From NCBI GenBank assembly GCA_947568835.1, contig OX387607.1:9997701-10061700 (forward strand): 64,000 nucleotides of DNA, written 5' to 3'. The position numbers and the translations under genes are program-made. The notes under the pieces are model-generated. The model made no database searches and had not been told where the DNA came from. It was given only the letters and a program-made list of their open reading frames with translations. The DNA comes from Protonemura montana. Taxonomy: Eukaryota; Arthropoda; Insecta; Plecoptera; Nemouridae. Shown one piece after another: positions 1-11,232 of this stretch (position 1 is its first letter; the number at the start of each line of letters is the position of its first letter).

Positions 1-105
1 AAACCGTCCGGTGATCACCTATCCAATACCTGACCCAAAGAAGTGTTGTTTAACTTCGGTGATCTCCCGAGAACCGGTGTTACCAAATTGCCAAACTTTG
101 TGGCA
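1..105 (-). mobile_element. 5S rRNA-derived SINE, head only (copy S1)
   Basis: The reverse complement reads as a 5S rRNA-like head: a GATCACCGAAGTTAA-type box, then a GGTATTGGAT box. This is the internal promoter region of 5S genes as found in SINE3-type retroposons. The copy is cut by the window edge, so its body is not visible. Other copies in the window carry the same head. Confidence 0.7.
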
Positions 106-639
106 CCGAGCTGGTACCAGTGACGTTAAGTCAATAAATCTAACCGAGGCAGTCATGGAGAAGCGATGCATTTTTTGCACCGTGCATGAACCTTGCATTT
201 TTACAATATTTGGTTTAAGGTGCAGCTAAAGATCATGATCATAACCAATCAAACACTTCCACAAGTTCCCCATCGCTTCTCCTTATTATCGCTTGCACCC
301 ATCAAAATGTACCTACTACTATCTCAATTACAAGTACCTATTTATCGTTTACTGGTCACAGATAATGTAATATCTGAGACGTGGTACACACTAGAGATTA
401 TCACTCAGTCCACATCCGTCATGGTGCTTGCACTACTTTGTCAACCCGGCGTTCAGCTGGGAGGTAAGTGGAGAAGATCGCATGGGAGCAGTGTTCAAAC
501 TTTTTTTTTTTTTTTGGACTTAGGATGTTAAAAGTTTGGGGGTGAAATTGGAGTCGGGATTCTGCATTGCGTTTTGATTTGCGCAGATTTCTATTAAAAA
601 TCGATGTATTTGTCATACATCTTAAGCGTGAATCCGGTG

Positions 640-1050
640 ATTTCGCAACCGCGCAAGATATAGAATGATTGGACGGGTGATAGTCGTGCATGCAACCAGT
701 TCTGTTCGGAAGAGAGATTGGAGGAATAAAAGTTGGTACAGCAACTCATTTGCCCTGCTCAACAACCTCTCGACAGCATGGATTTGTTGGGGAATCCTGT
801 TGTTCGCGTTGTACCGGATGACTGTCTTTCGGAAAGGAGTTTGGAGAATTTTGAGAGTTTTGGAGCTCTTTGATAGTAGTGGGCTACGTGCCGGCACCGG
901 GTGTCCATTCCCTTCCTCCCTTGTAACTAAAGTTGATATGTCATTATGCTCATCGCACATTCACCGACTCAATCAAACTAGTGCCACATAGCCCATTGTC
1001 CAAACAGTGCGTCGTTACACACAACAAAAAAATCAAGCAATTTAGAAGAA
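640..1050 (+). mobile_element. 5S rRNA-derived SINE (copy S2)
   Basis: The body matches the other copies: CCTCTCGACAGCATGGATTT, then AATCCTGTTGTTCGCGTTGT, then the GTAGGCTACGTGC box, CACTAGTGCCACAT-like and GTGCGTCGTTA boxes. The 5S-like head is strongly eroded and only GGACGGGTGAT remains clear. The 3' end is A-rich with an ATCAAGCAAT remnant of the AATC tail. Confidence 0.75.
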
Positions 1051-1996
1051 AATAAGTTAAAAATCATTGTACGTAGCGCCTTCACAGCTCGGTCGATCGC
1101 AAAAGAAAAAAGTTCACTTTGCTATGAAAAGAAATTATTATTGCGCGCATAATCTGAGGCAATGGCACGCATCCGTTCCGATCAGAAAAACCACAAACCC
1201 ACAATTATTTTCTCTAATAACCTAAGTGCACGTTTTGCTTCACCGAAAAAAAGCCTTTACTTGAAGTTCAATTCCCATGGCATGCGCCCCTGGAACAAAA
1301 ATCGACCTCCCTGGGCCAGCAGACGCTGTGCGAAACATACAGTCTATTTTTAGTGACGGGGCGATTGTAATATTTGCTCTCGTGGGTCGCAAAAAAAAAC
1401 CGCGTGCGTTTCGGCACGTATGCACATCAGTTTGTAAACATTACGATCCGGCATTGACGTCACAACGAGCACTGGTGCCAAAATTACTTGAAAGAACAGA
1501 TTTCGATTTATGCGGAGAATTTTATTAGAATTTATTCTTTTAGAATATTTCCGCACTTCAAATGGATTATTTTTTCCTTAATTCTACCTCGCTCTGGGCA
1601 AAAACCACGCAACTAAAGATACAGAGACACTTAATTTTAAATTAAACCATTGTCTCAACGTGGGAGGAGTTGTGTACAGCCGGTGATCTTGACCTGGGGT
1701 TGTTGCCCCAGTCCCCAGATAGCTGTGAAAATCGATGCCCTTTCTCGCAGCTGACAGGAGCTGAAAGCGAGCGCGAAAACATTGCCGCTGTAACACAAAT
1801 TACCTCATGCAGGTGTAATTACGCACGTCACTTGTGTGTACTCAATGCTAGGTACTTGACACGGTACACCAAACCATATTTACTGTCAATTAACACCTTC
1901 GTGAGACGAGCCCAATTGCGATTGGTATACGAACCATGTCTATCTCGCAAAGGTCATCTACTAGGATTAAACCAAGTCATATCAAAACGGACCGCG
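1051..1996. other. No supported gene
   Basis: Several overlapping open frames occur on both strands, but none has convincing splice sites or a repeated copy. I see no recognisable element here. Confidence 0.4.
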
Positions 1997-2022
1997 TTTT
2001 TTTTTTTTTTTTTTTTTTTTTT
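1997..2022. repeat. Homopolymer T tract, 26 nt
   Basis: An uninterrupted run of 26 T lies upstream of the GC-rich leader of the first micropeptide gene. It could be the poly(A) tail of a minus-strand retroposon, but no element body is recognisable beside it. Confidence 0.9.
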
Positions 2023-2301
2023 GAAACACATGTTGATTATGTCGTAGCGGGTTGGTTAAATTTAGAGAGATGAAGTTCTAGGTCTCGGACATGTAAGTTT
2101 TTAAACGCTCCTGCTAGTGGCGGGGAGTGGATCGATACCAGAGTCCCGACCGGTCGGCGTCGTCATAAGGCACCTTGGAGTCGCGTCGGGAGGACTCAGC
2201 TATCGCCGGTTTGCGAGTCACTTTGTTTGGCTAGGTTATCAGTGCGAATTCGCGCGTGAGAATTGACAGACGGTCGGTGTCAAAGTAGAGGATCTTGCAA
2301 A

Positions 2302-3869
2302 ATGACTCTGCATTCGGTGACGATTGGAGGTGAGTTTTTTTTTTGTTTTCACTTTCGTTGACCTTCCGTTCCTTGGCAAGGTCGTTCGGGAAGGGCATAC
2401 GTGACCTGTGGGCGACGAGGGGTTTGAAAGGGGGTTGACGGGTTTTGATGGGTGTAAATGGTACGCTTATGGTACGTGAAATTCGACAATAGAGCAAATC
2501 TTGTTGCATGAATTTATTCTCACGTGTTGCTGAGTCACTAATAAAATACTCAAAAAATTATTCCGCGGAAAATTTGTGGGAAACTCGGAAAAACAAATTT
2601 TGTTGTTGCCTACGGTTTTCCAAGAAGTAATAGAGTTGAGTAATCCGCAATTTTTTATTACATCTACATTACTAATCTTGAGAGGATAACAGTTTTTCAG
2701 ACATCTTACTTATCTAATTCAAAGTAAAATTATTAATTTTCATGCTGTTAAAATGAGTTTAAAACTACGCCTGTGTTTCAACGCCGAAATCTCACCAGTA
2801 AAAACAGTGTTGATAGCGAAAGCGATAATATGGAATTTTATACCTACCCTAAAGCATGACGATTTCAAAAATGTTAGTATCATCTCTGATGGTTTTTAGA
2901 CTCATATCTACTTGATTTATCCTTAGCACTAGTTTTAACAAAAACTATTTGAAATGGGTTTTGAATGCTCAGTAAAGGACAACTAAATTTCCCGACGTTT
3001 CGTAACATGTACTAGTTACGAAACGTCGAGAAATTTAGTTGTTCTTTACTTAGCGTTCAAAACCAATTTTAAATAGTTTTTGGTAGTATCGTCTCGATCA
3101 GACAAATAGTGTCTATGAAACCGAAGTCCGTGTAAGTCGGTGCGCAGCGCTGTATTATGTATGGTAGCTACCGACAGAGCTGAGTCGCTCAGACGCGCTG
3201 TCAGTAGATTCTTCTAACAACGGAGTGGGAAGACCCATGAATCGCGTTGAAGCTTGCCGATTTCGGTGAAACGGAAAGTTTTCTTTACCACATAGCTACC
3301 ACTTTAAACTTACAATAGCAGTGAGTGCAAAAGACATCTCGGATTTTTTTATTCCTGATATCAGTTTGTTTGTGTGGTTTCTTCCTAAACATTTCTGATA
3401 AAGTTTGAATGACGGATACCCATATTTTCATCACATTATCGCACAGTGAATTGTAAAAATGTTTGCAAACAAGTACGAAACGTAATGGAATGAAACGAAC
3501 AAAACAAAAGGTTGGAGTAATAAAAAGTTTTCAATATTCTAAATATACATTGGTTACTCTTCCAGTTATTGGTGTGGCCACGGTCGTCGGGACCTTCGTC
3601 TACCGACAGAGGCATCTGGAATTGGTTGGAAAACCTCCAGGAAAAGCGCCAAGTGAGTTTCCTCTTCCCTACAATGGGCTCACAACAAAGATATTGTTGA
3701 TCTGTACCTGTCATTTTAAAAATACTCCCACTATTTTTGTAACGTTTACAACGTTTCTTTTGCACCGCACCTTCTTAATCGCTGGCTAACGAGCCAACAA
3801 TGAATATTTGCACAACTGCCAAATCTAAAATTTTGCACGCTTCGCTCACTTTCAGAGTTCATCTGGTAA
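2302..3869 (+). CDS. Micropeptide gene 1: 42-aa single-pass membrane protein, three exons
   Basis: Coding exons are 2302-2329 (ATG at 2302, donor GTGAGT), 3566-3652 (acceptor CTTCCAG, donor GTGAGT) and 3856-3869 (acceptor CTTTCAG, stop TAA). Phases are 1 and 1. The product has a short N-terminus (MTLHSVTIG), a hydrophobic helix at about residues 9-22, a basic RQR at 23-25, and the tail VGKPPGKAPKFI at 30-41 followed by W. Topology suggests a short N-terminus, one membrane span and a basic C-terminal tail. The model is supported by the paralogue at 5733: same exon number, same phases, an identical 87-nt middle exon and an identical 12-residue tail. The last 200 bases before the ATG are GC-rich, as in a promoter or leader. 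Intron 1 (1236 bp) contains a 140-bp foldback; the paralogue's intron 1 is only 290 bp. Size and topology recall small mitochondrial inner-membrane or ER membrane peptides, but I do not recognise the family and assign no function. Confidence 0.75.
2941..3080. repeat. Foldback (inverted repeat), two 66-nt arms and 8-nt loop
   Basis: The arms at 2941-3006 and 3015-3080 are reverse complements with about six mismatches. The loop is ATGTACTA at 3007-3014. Both arms contain CGACGTTTCGTAAC, also seen once at about 29239-29252 and related to the GAAACGTCG motif at 55216. The unit sits in intron 1 of micropeptide gene 1 and probably explains part of that intron's extra length. It may be two head-to-head ends of one retroelement. 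Confidence 0.85.
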
Positions 3870-5732
3870 AATGCCGTCCACGCCACCTACCCATCGCTGC
3901 CATGAGATCAACACACATCACGAGCCTGGTCATGGGAAGAAAACTAGTACCTCATAGCAAAGTATTGGTGTCAACTAAAAAAAAAAAAAAAAACGGGTGT
4001 TAAACAGCGTAATTCCAATCTTGTCCGCATATTTTAAGTAAAAAATATCTTAGACAGACGATTAATTTTCTCTATTTTTATTCAATTCTCTCTCAGGAAA
4101 ACACTTAACGTTTCTTGACTTTTAGCCAATATTTTACCAAAAACGTCACAATGAGTGCTACATCAAAATTAACTGAAATATCTTTTAAGCAAGTGTATTG
4201 AAGTTCTAAATAAAAAAGCCAACATGAGCTGAAATTAAGAGTGTCTTTATCAATAATACCGATAATACCCTACGCATGGCGGGGTGAATATTTCCTCGCA
4301 CGGTACGCATGAAAGCCTGCCAGGAGCTGTCAGCCTCTAGTGAGATAGATAGCGTCACCAAACGAGCGAGGAAAGTCGAGATGTCTCCCCCCGACATCGT
4401 GATGATGTCGCACACGGGAGAGAGAAGACAGAAGCCAAGTCGTAACTGGCCGAAAATACGGCGGTCAACCGGCTTCATTAGTCTGGGTGATTGATCAAGT
4501 AGGGGTGGCACAGCTGCTGCTGGTCGGAGCACCCACAAATGCGAGATCTTGTTTGTACGTTGGGTTTGTTGACACGATGAGTAGAAGTGATAATTAGGTC
4601 ATGAGTCACAGTGCAGCTAGGGTTGAAATACTAGGGTTGACATTTTAGTAAACTCATAACGTTTCAGAGTGGTCATTTTGATTTATCTGAACCCAAAAAC
4701 GGATGGGAGTGAGGTAGGAGGTGGCAAGTGGACATTTTCTCATGTCAAAAATGGGTAGGCTCCCTTACTCCCGTGCGCTGTGTTCCTTGATAAAAAAAAA
4801 GCATTTGTAAGTATGTAAATTGTCAAAGAAAGTTTGGTAAGGTCAGGTTTTACCAAAATCTCGCCTCCTAGTTGAAGTGTTAATTGAGACTATTGCCATG
4901 ACGACTTCCAATCACATGCAGCGAAATTTAGATGTTTCTATGAGCTAGAGATCCAACTCATAGTTCAAAATGTTGGTAAAACCCGACTTAAGTGAATTTG
5001 ATGGGGTGAAATTACTTTTCCTGCGACGGAGCAATAATCCAAGAATGATGCTTTCCCTAATAGATACAATTTACGCTTGATTATTCCTCCAAGAAAATAC
5101 AAAAGGTAACTCTGCATGTAATTCCAGTTTTTCTCCGTGTTAAATTACTTTGAAACAAGGATTCAGGACTCGGAAATCGTCCAGGATAAACACTCCCTGT
5201 ACCTGCTATCATTTTATTTTCGCAACTCGCCGCCAAGGTGACCCCAACTACCCCCAAGCGTCCCAGTCTGACTCCCAAGGTCGCGCAACTCGGAAAACGT
5301 GACTGTAACCGCGTCCGCGGTCGACAATCGCTCGTAGCTAAAGTTTAGTGTCAATAAAAAGCGATTGTGTTGCATCCTGAAGGGGAAATAGAGACGTCAT
5401 AAGCATGTAAATCAATCGCATATGACAGTAACGAGGCGATTAAGTAGCATTTTAACAGCAAGTTAATGAGATGAGCATGCGATTTCCAGCAAGACCATGG
5501 GGATCGGCGCAGATCGATTTTCATCGAGTGACCAATGGGAGGGCGCAGAGGTGGCATGTGACGGAATACGATGTGAAGATGTCGCCAATTGGTATAAATG
5601 TGTTGATAAAAGTCCCGGGAACAATAGTCGTGTGGAAGGATTTTGAGGAAGTTGCAAGGGAAGGAAACTTGCTCCAGTGCAAAGAGTAAGGCAGGACAGG
5701 TAAACTAAGGACAGCTAGCGAAATCGGCTGCA
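3870..5732. other. Intergenic between the two micropeptide genes
   Basis: It contains a 17-nt A tract near 3979 and a possible AATAAA near 4209 that could serve gene 1. Mutually overlapping open frames on both strands at 5351-5739 reflect a locally GC-richer stretch, probably the leader or promoter of gene 2. I see no repeat family here. Confidence 0.4.
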
Positions 5733-6261
5733 ATGGCATTTATACCGCCAGGACTGGCACTAGGGGGTGAGTTGTTTTCACTTTCAGTACACACCATGTT
5801 TTAGTTTGTTTGCCAATTGGGCGTTGAACCCCGAATTCGAGTCGCTATACATATCGTACAAAATTGTGTACCCAGGTCAAATTTACGTGATTTTAAGTGT
5901 TCTGTACAAGAACGAAATAAGATTTTCTACTTCTAGTTTAAAATCTAATTTAAATTTAAATTCTTCCCTTTAGTTCGGCTTTCACAGTCCAGGGATTAAT
6001 TTCTCAGCGCCATCTCGAGCCACTGAAAGGTCATTGGTGTCTGTTTTCACTTTCAGTAATTTGGAGCTCCGCCATTTACGGCGCGTTCGTTTTACGGCAG
6101 CGTTTCCACGATCAAGTCGGAAAACCACCCGGAAAAGCGCCAAGTAAGAGTTATCAGATTTTCATATAGCAGTCAAAAACTCTTTAGTTTTCAAATAAAA
6201 TAACCTCGCCATGAAATGACACCGCGTTGACGCTGTTTTACTTTCAGAGTTCATCCCGTAG
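5733..6261 (+). CDS. Micropeptide gene 2: 44-aa single-pass membrane protein, three exons
   Basis: Coding exons are 5733-5766 (ATG at 5733, donor GTGAGT), 6057-6143 (acceptor TTTCAG, donor GTAAGA) and 6248-6261 (acceptor TTTCAG, stop TAG). Phases are 1 and 1, exactly as in gene 1. The product starts MAFIPPGLALG, has a hydrophobic span at about residues 8-24, RQR at 25-27, and VGKPPGKAPKFI at 32-43 followed by P. Within the shared tail several codons differ synonymously from gene 1 (GTC/GTT, CCA/CCT, CCC/CCA), while the amino acids are unchanged. That pattern indicates selection on the protein. The N-terminal halves have diverged, keeping only hydrophobicity plus scattered G, F and V residues. 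The upstream leader is GC-rich; the nearest downstream AATAAA is at 6914. Family and function are unknown to me. Confidence 0.8.
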
Positions 6262-7436
6262 ATCGATCCGCAGCCACCGAATAATTGAGTTTCCGTTACT
6301 TCAAAAGAAAATCGCAAGCTTTGAGTTTGAATCTCACATTCAACTCGCCTATGTGCTCAGCTGTTCCATTTCTTCATGAAGAACTCACAATTGATTGTCA
6401 TGTGTTGCACGCTTATCTGCAGTTTGCCATCTACGTGTTCGCAATTTGCCAAAGGATGCCATTTCACAATTTATCTTTCAAGTGCTAAACACCTTTTTTA
6501 TCAGCACTTTATCGCCACAGTTTATGAGTTATCTTGTCTGCTAGCAATTGTCTGATAGTATTATTTGTACAGCCTTTTTGCCAGCATTATAATGGCCTCG
6601 TCCTTTTCAAAAGGGTTCTGTTGTTTTTGACCGTAGGTAGTCTTTTAAAATGGTCTTTTAAATTTTAAAAACTATTTATGGTTTGAAATGATTCGCGAAT
6701 GGTTTCTCTTGTAGTAACTTTGTCAAGGGGCCTCTTAATTAAATTTACTAAAACGCTTTGTTCAACTATTTTGTGAGTTAACAATTGTCTAACAGTATTA
6801 CTTCTTTCAAGCCAGAAAATTTGAATAAATCTATTTGTGGTAACAGTATACAATCAAAAGATTTCATGCATCTATGTCCACCTAAAAATCAGCTAATTTT
6901 TCGAACCAATTCAAATAAAACACACTATTTTCCCTCATGCACGGAAGGTCAACGTTAAACATTGTCAACTTCCTGTTTAATTCAATCCAATTAGCAGAAT
7001 AATCGACAGGTTATGTTAAACGTACTGTGTTCTTAGAGAGAATACAGGCTATTGGCAGGCAGGTAACGCAGATCTTTGCCGATCGACCGTGGGAATCGAA
7101 TCGCATTACCAGGCGACGTGCGAATAGTACCGAGACGAATGTGCAAATTATCCAGGTGTGCGAGCGCCGCTAAATAATTTATCGATTTATTGCTGGCCGT
7201 TCGACACAGAGACCGCCGACAGCTGACAGATCTTTATACTCTTGCTACGGCAAGAAAGTACATCAAAGTATATTATACGGCGCTGTAATATTCGTGCTTT
7301 CCTCGTGTTTTTTTGGGCTGTATGGCCACAGGCCATCTTTTAATATTTAAGTAGTCTTCTGATAGTAAATGGTTTTCCTTATAGAAACTTTGTCAACGGA
7401 GCTTTGGACAAATTGACTAAAAAGCTTGGTTTAAAT
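6262..7436. other. No supported gene
   Basis: AT-rich sequence downstream of micropeptide gene 2, possibly including its long 3' UTR (AATAAA at 6914-6919). No repeat family is recognised. Confidence 0.4.
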
Positions 7437-7610
7437 TATTAGGAACAGCAATAACCTTTCAAAAATTGATGCCCAAACGGGGAATCGAACCCCGATCTCT
7501 ACCTATTCCCCGTTTGCCGTTGGGGCAACGATTTTTGAGAGGTTATTAGTGTTTTTAATAAGAAAATATCCCACGAATTGCAAGCGTTTGCAATTTTAAT
7601 CTGATTTCAC
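7437..7610 (-). mobile_element. Foldback element with tRNA-like core (copy C1)
   Basis: Inverted arms at about 7437-7469 and 7530-7561 enclose a core. On the minus strand the core carries a good tRNA T-arm: CGGGG, loop TTCGATT, CCCCG, then TTTGGGC. The 5' half of the tRNA-like unit is replaced by a second GGGGCAA/CCCCGTT-rich segment. A flank containing GCAAGCGTTTGCAA lies to the right. The same flank lies to the left in copies C2 and C4. Confidence 0.6.
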
Positions 7611-9328
7611 AAGCTAAGTTTAAATATTGGTGAGAAAACTGTAAGAGAAAACTGAGACGGTGAGATTGGCATTAACTAAAACAAAACGTAGCATATGGGC
7701 TGAGCTAGATCGATATTTTAAATATTTCGATGCCAGGTTTAATCAATGTTGGGCTAAAAATAAGGGAAAACTCGGTTTCAAGGTCAAATTAATATTTACG
7801 GATTTTTTATATTTTTAAATATTTACCAAGAAAAATGGAAATTTGCTTTTAAACTTTGGATTAATTCAAGAAGGCGCTGTTCTGTCACATGAAACAAAAT
7901 ATATTTTTTAGCTGTCAATATATTTCTCCGCTCAAAGTTTAAACCTAGATAAATGGACCAACAATGGAGCATAGAACATTTTAAACCACTTTTCGAGATC
8001 AAAGAAAACAATGCCAGTCGATACCGCAACGTATTTCATCCTCACAAAACATTCTCTTTTGATTTAAACTCAGCACTAAAAACTCAATTGTTATCGTTTT
8101 CCAAGTGTTGCCCAATAATACTTTCTTGACGTTTGCAAAACCTTATTGATTTACGGAATATCAAATCAAGAAACCGAGTTCAAACCAAAATGTCAGTGCA
8201 GTTGGCTCTCAGTGCATTTTAGTTAAAACGTCCAACGAACAATGCCCCCAATTTTGCAAAATGTTGTATTTAGATGCAAAGCGTGATTAATTCGGACCTG
8301 AGGTCAAAATGTCTCCAAAACTCGGATCGAAACACTTAAGACTTAGCTAACCAGCAAAAATGTGAACTCAGGACACCAAAAAAACCCTGTATATCTACTT
8401 GTGACGTTTCCGATAACCACTAGGTCTACACGTCACCGTAGCATCGATCGTTCAGCGCAAGACTTTATGAATGACCAGGAAGGCCGTCTTCAGGAAAGAC
8501 TCCGGTTCTTGGAACTAAGAACGCGGTCGCTGGTTCGACTCCCATACTTGGCACACGAGCGGGGTTCCCGCAGAGAGGCGAAACGGGGGGATGGGAACTT
8601 TCAACAACCGCTCGCTGAAGACGACAATCTTGGCGATTTTCTCAAGAGAACTGGAAGCGTGATTGTTATTAATAATTTATTAAGATGACACGATTCGACG
8701 ACAAGGAAGTCGGCTAAGGTTATATCAACAAGACATGAGTCTAAAAACAATCATAAGCCGGACAAGTATTTGTGTTTTTTTATTGAAACTGACCTCTTTG
8801 ACTTGGTAGTTATTTTGACAAAAAATAAAATTTATTGTAATTGTATTTTTGGATAGGTGGACGACTAGGCGTTAACAAGCTACGCTGGTAAGGTTAGTAA
8901 TTTGCTTAAAATGTGCGCTCATAAGCGATACATTTAGGCGTGTTGACGATTTTCGAAAAAAAAATACGATTAATATTACGGGGTTCAAAACCATTCTAAG
9001 TTTCGGTTATATTTTTAAACATTTGTCTTCATGAGTTCTACAACTAACGAACTAAATCTCGTTACTGGTTTGCATTGCACAAATCAATAACATCATCATG
9101 ATTTTAAAACCCAACACGCATATATATGTAAAAAAAAATTTAATTGGAATTCGCTTAATTTTTGGGGGGTTATTTTACCGTATTGGTGGCTATTGGTTGG
9201 GGTGTGTTGGGGGTATAACTTGAACCCTTAGGTAGAAAATTAGGTAATTTAGGTAATTTAGGTAGAGAAATTATGTTAGAAAAGACCTAGGATATGGAAA
9301 ACACACAACATTACAGCAATCGACTTTA
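7611..9328. other. No supported gene
   Basis: AT-rich. A B-box-like GGTTCGACTCC at about 8532-8542 sits in a small GC-richer patch (8400-8660), but no tRNA fold could be built around it. The 108-codon frame at 8362 has no splice or homology support. Confidence 0.35.
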
Positions 9329-9581
9329 GGTACGCTACGTCTCAAAAACCCAGATGCTTTGGTTTTTCAGTCAACATTTCAGACCGTCTCGGCTTAACCA
9401 TCCAAGCTGTGTTGCCAACTCACAAACCTACCCTATCCCCTTCAACTGCAATTCGACAACAAAGCCTAACCAATCAGTCCTGACAGCTAACATATTTCAG
9501 AGGTAAATATTGACTTCAACAAATGCATGAACAAAGGCTCATTGTAACAAAATGGTGCATCTGAGTTTTTGGGACCCACTA
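9329..9581 (-). mobile_element. MITE-B, internally deleted copy
   Basis: The ends match the 365-bp MITE-B copies at 28393 and 60752 in reverse orientation. The right end reads GATGCATCTGAGTTTTTGGG-like sequence and stops at ACTA followed by TA. The left end starts after TA with GGTACGCTACGTCTC. The length is about 253 bp, so roughly 110 bp are missing internally. Confidence 0.65.
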
Positions 9582-10234
9582 TACAAACAAAACGACGGTG
9601 ACATAACACGCAGCCCAGTGGCAACTAAATTTATCTCCTGTTTAATATAATTTAGTGACAGCCGCGCATGAGCAGTGTCCGCCAGCGAGCGATTACACGG
9701 AAGTAGCCATGCAGCAGGACAGAAGCATGTAAGGGAACCGTGTTGAAGATGGGTCCTTTCTTGTACCTTTCCATACACATAAACTTGTGTAACCGTCGCA
9801 CCAAACAATAGTACGGAGACAAGCAAAGAAATAAACTAAAAAACACTATTGTTCTTGTTATAAGGTATCTCAGTTTCAAAATAAATGCATGACCTATGAC
9901 CGGTCAGTATTTTATGTATATAAAAAAAGCTGTGTTGCTACTAAAACGTGTTTCTATTGAAATTAGATACCGAGGAAAAATTAAGAAAGTTTTGAATTTT
10001 TTTAAATTTAAATTCGATTCGCAAGGATTACATTGTGTTTCTCTTTTTTCCACCAAGTCCCAAATGGCTCATCTGCAGGTTTGATTAAATAAAGTTACAT
10101 TTTTTATTATGCATGGTTACCTACATCATGGTTAACATGTCGGACGGATGTTTAACAGTTAAATTATTTGAACACTGAAAATTAGATTTAATTTAAAATT
10201 ATATTTAACATTATTAGGACGACATTTTATTTAA

Positions 10235-10400
10235 ATCGCAAACGCTTGCAATGCGCGGGGTATTTTATTATTATCAACACTGTAACCGTCTCAAAAATTG
10301 ATGCCCAAACACTCGAACCCCGATCTCCACCTATCGCGGGTGTTGCTCTAAACCATTGAGCTACTTGGACACTGGCTTTTTGAGACGATTTTAGTGTATT
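10235..10400 (-). mobile_element. Foldback element with tRNA-like core (copy C2, best preserved)
   Basis: Arms CCGTCTCAAAAATTG and CTTTTTGAGACGATTTTAGT flank the core. On the minus strand the core reads as a near-tRNA: acceptor-like TGTCCAA with TTGGGCA, an A box TAGCTCAATGG with paired GCTC/GAGC D-stem, and a B box GGGGTTCGAG. The T-arm is shortened by about three bases and the anticodon loop lacks the normal T33. It is therefore a tRNA-derived relic rather than a functional gene. Confidence 0.6.
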
Positions 10401-11107
10401 TGATGAGAGTGACAGTTCGAGTCCCCGTTATATAACATTATATAACATTATATTGTAATAATTCTCAGTTGCTACCTATCGTCATTGCACAAAAATGCGA
10501 TAATTTACTAAAGTCGTGACTTTGAGAGATCTGAAGTGCAGTCAGTGCACACGCCCCGTACATAATACTGATCAAATAACCACCCCAATTATGAATTCTC
10601 TCGCAACACTCATTCGCGTACACATAAAATGTTAATTTTGTGCAAGATATTTTCTATGCACAGAGCGCCAGCGACTTAGAAATGCAATATCACGGTTTCA
10701 AATGAGAAATTACAAAAGCATTGTTACCATGGCTGGTGTAATGGGCGACGGGGCGAGAGATATAGGAGCAAAGAGCTGTAGAGCACCACAAGAGTCCCAA
10801 GCAGATAATGCACCAACCACAATGCAGACCGTGGCAGGCGAAGAACTGGGATAATAACGTAATACATAATCGCAATGGAGCAAATCAACGTGAGTGGATT
10901 CCGACAACGGGTGCAAATTACCGCACGATCTAGAAATTATCGTCCGTTTCATTGAATCAATACACCGGGCATTCGCAAGTCGCAATCATTTCAAGGAATC
11001 ATGAAAATCATCGTCGTCATGGTCGTTCATCGCAGGGGAAAATGTTGATAAAGACTGGGGATTTATAAAGAGTGGTGTGTTTGTGATGATGAGCTAGGCA
11101 AACAGAG
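10401..11107. other. No supported gene
   Basis: A 42-codon frame with a good start context (ATG near 10730) lies in a GC-richer patch, but nothing else supports it. The overlapping minus-strand frames at 10690-10985 are opposite-strand shadows. Confidence 0.35.
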
Positions 11108-11232
11108 ACGGCAGAGAGGACAGGGCAGTGAGGACAGGGCAGTGAGGACAGGGCAGTGAGGACAGGGCAGAGAGGACAGGGCAGTGAGGACAGGGCAGTG
11201 AGGACAGGGCAGTGAGGACAGGGCAGTGAGAA
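11108..11232. repeat. 15-bp minisatellite, about eight units
   Basis: Tandem GAGGACAGGGCAGTG units repeat with a few CAGAG variants. Minus-strand frames through it (CPHCPVLTALS repeats) are products of the repeat, since 15 is a multiple of three. Confidence 0.95.

Noticed and set aside
5471..5689. 72-codon frame just upstream of micropeptide gene 2
   Set aside because: Three minus-strand frames overlap the same patch and no homologue exists upstream of gene 1. It is more likely leader or promoter sequence.
8440..8560. Possible tRNA gene around the B-box-like GGTTCGACTCC
   Set aside because: No matching acceptor, D or anticodon stems could be built at tRNA spacing.
9235..9270. Telomere-like TTAGG repeats
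   Set aside because: The repeats are TAATTTAGG-type with irregular spacing, not tandem TTAGG.
10308..10375. Functional tRNA gene on the minus strand
   Set aside because: A and B boxes and acceptor-like ends are present, but the T arm is about three bases short and T33 is absent. The unit sits between inverted arms as part of a repeat.
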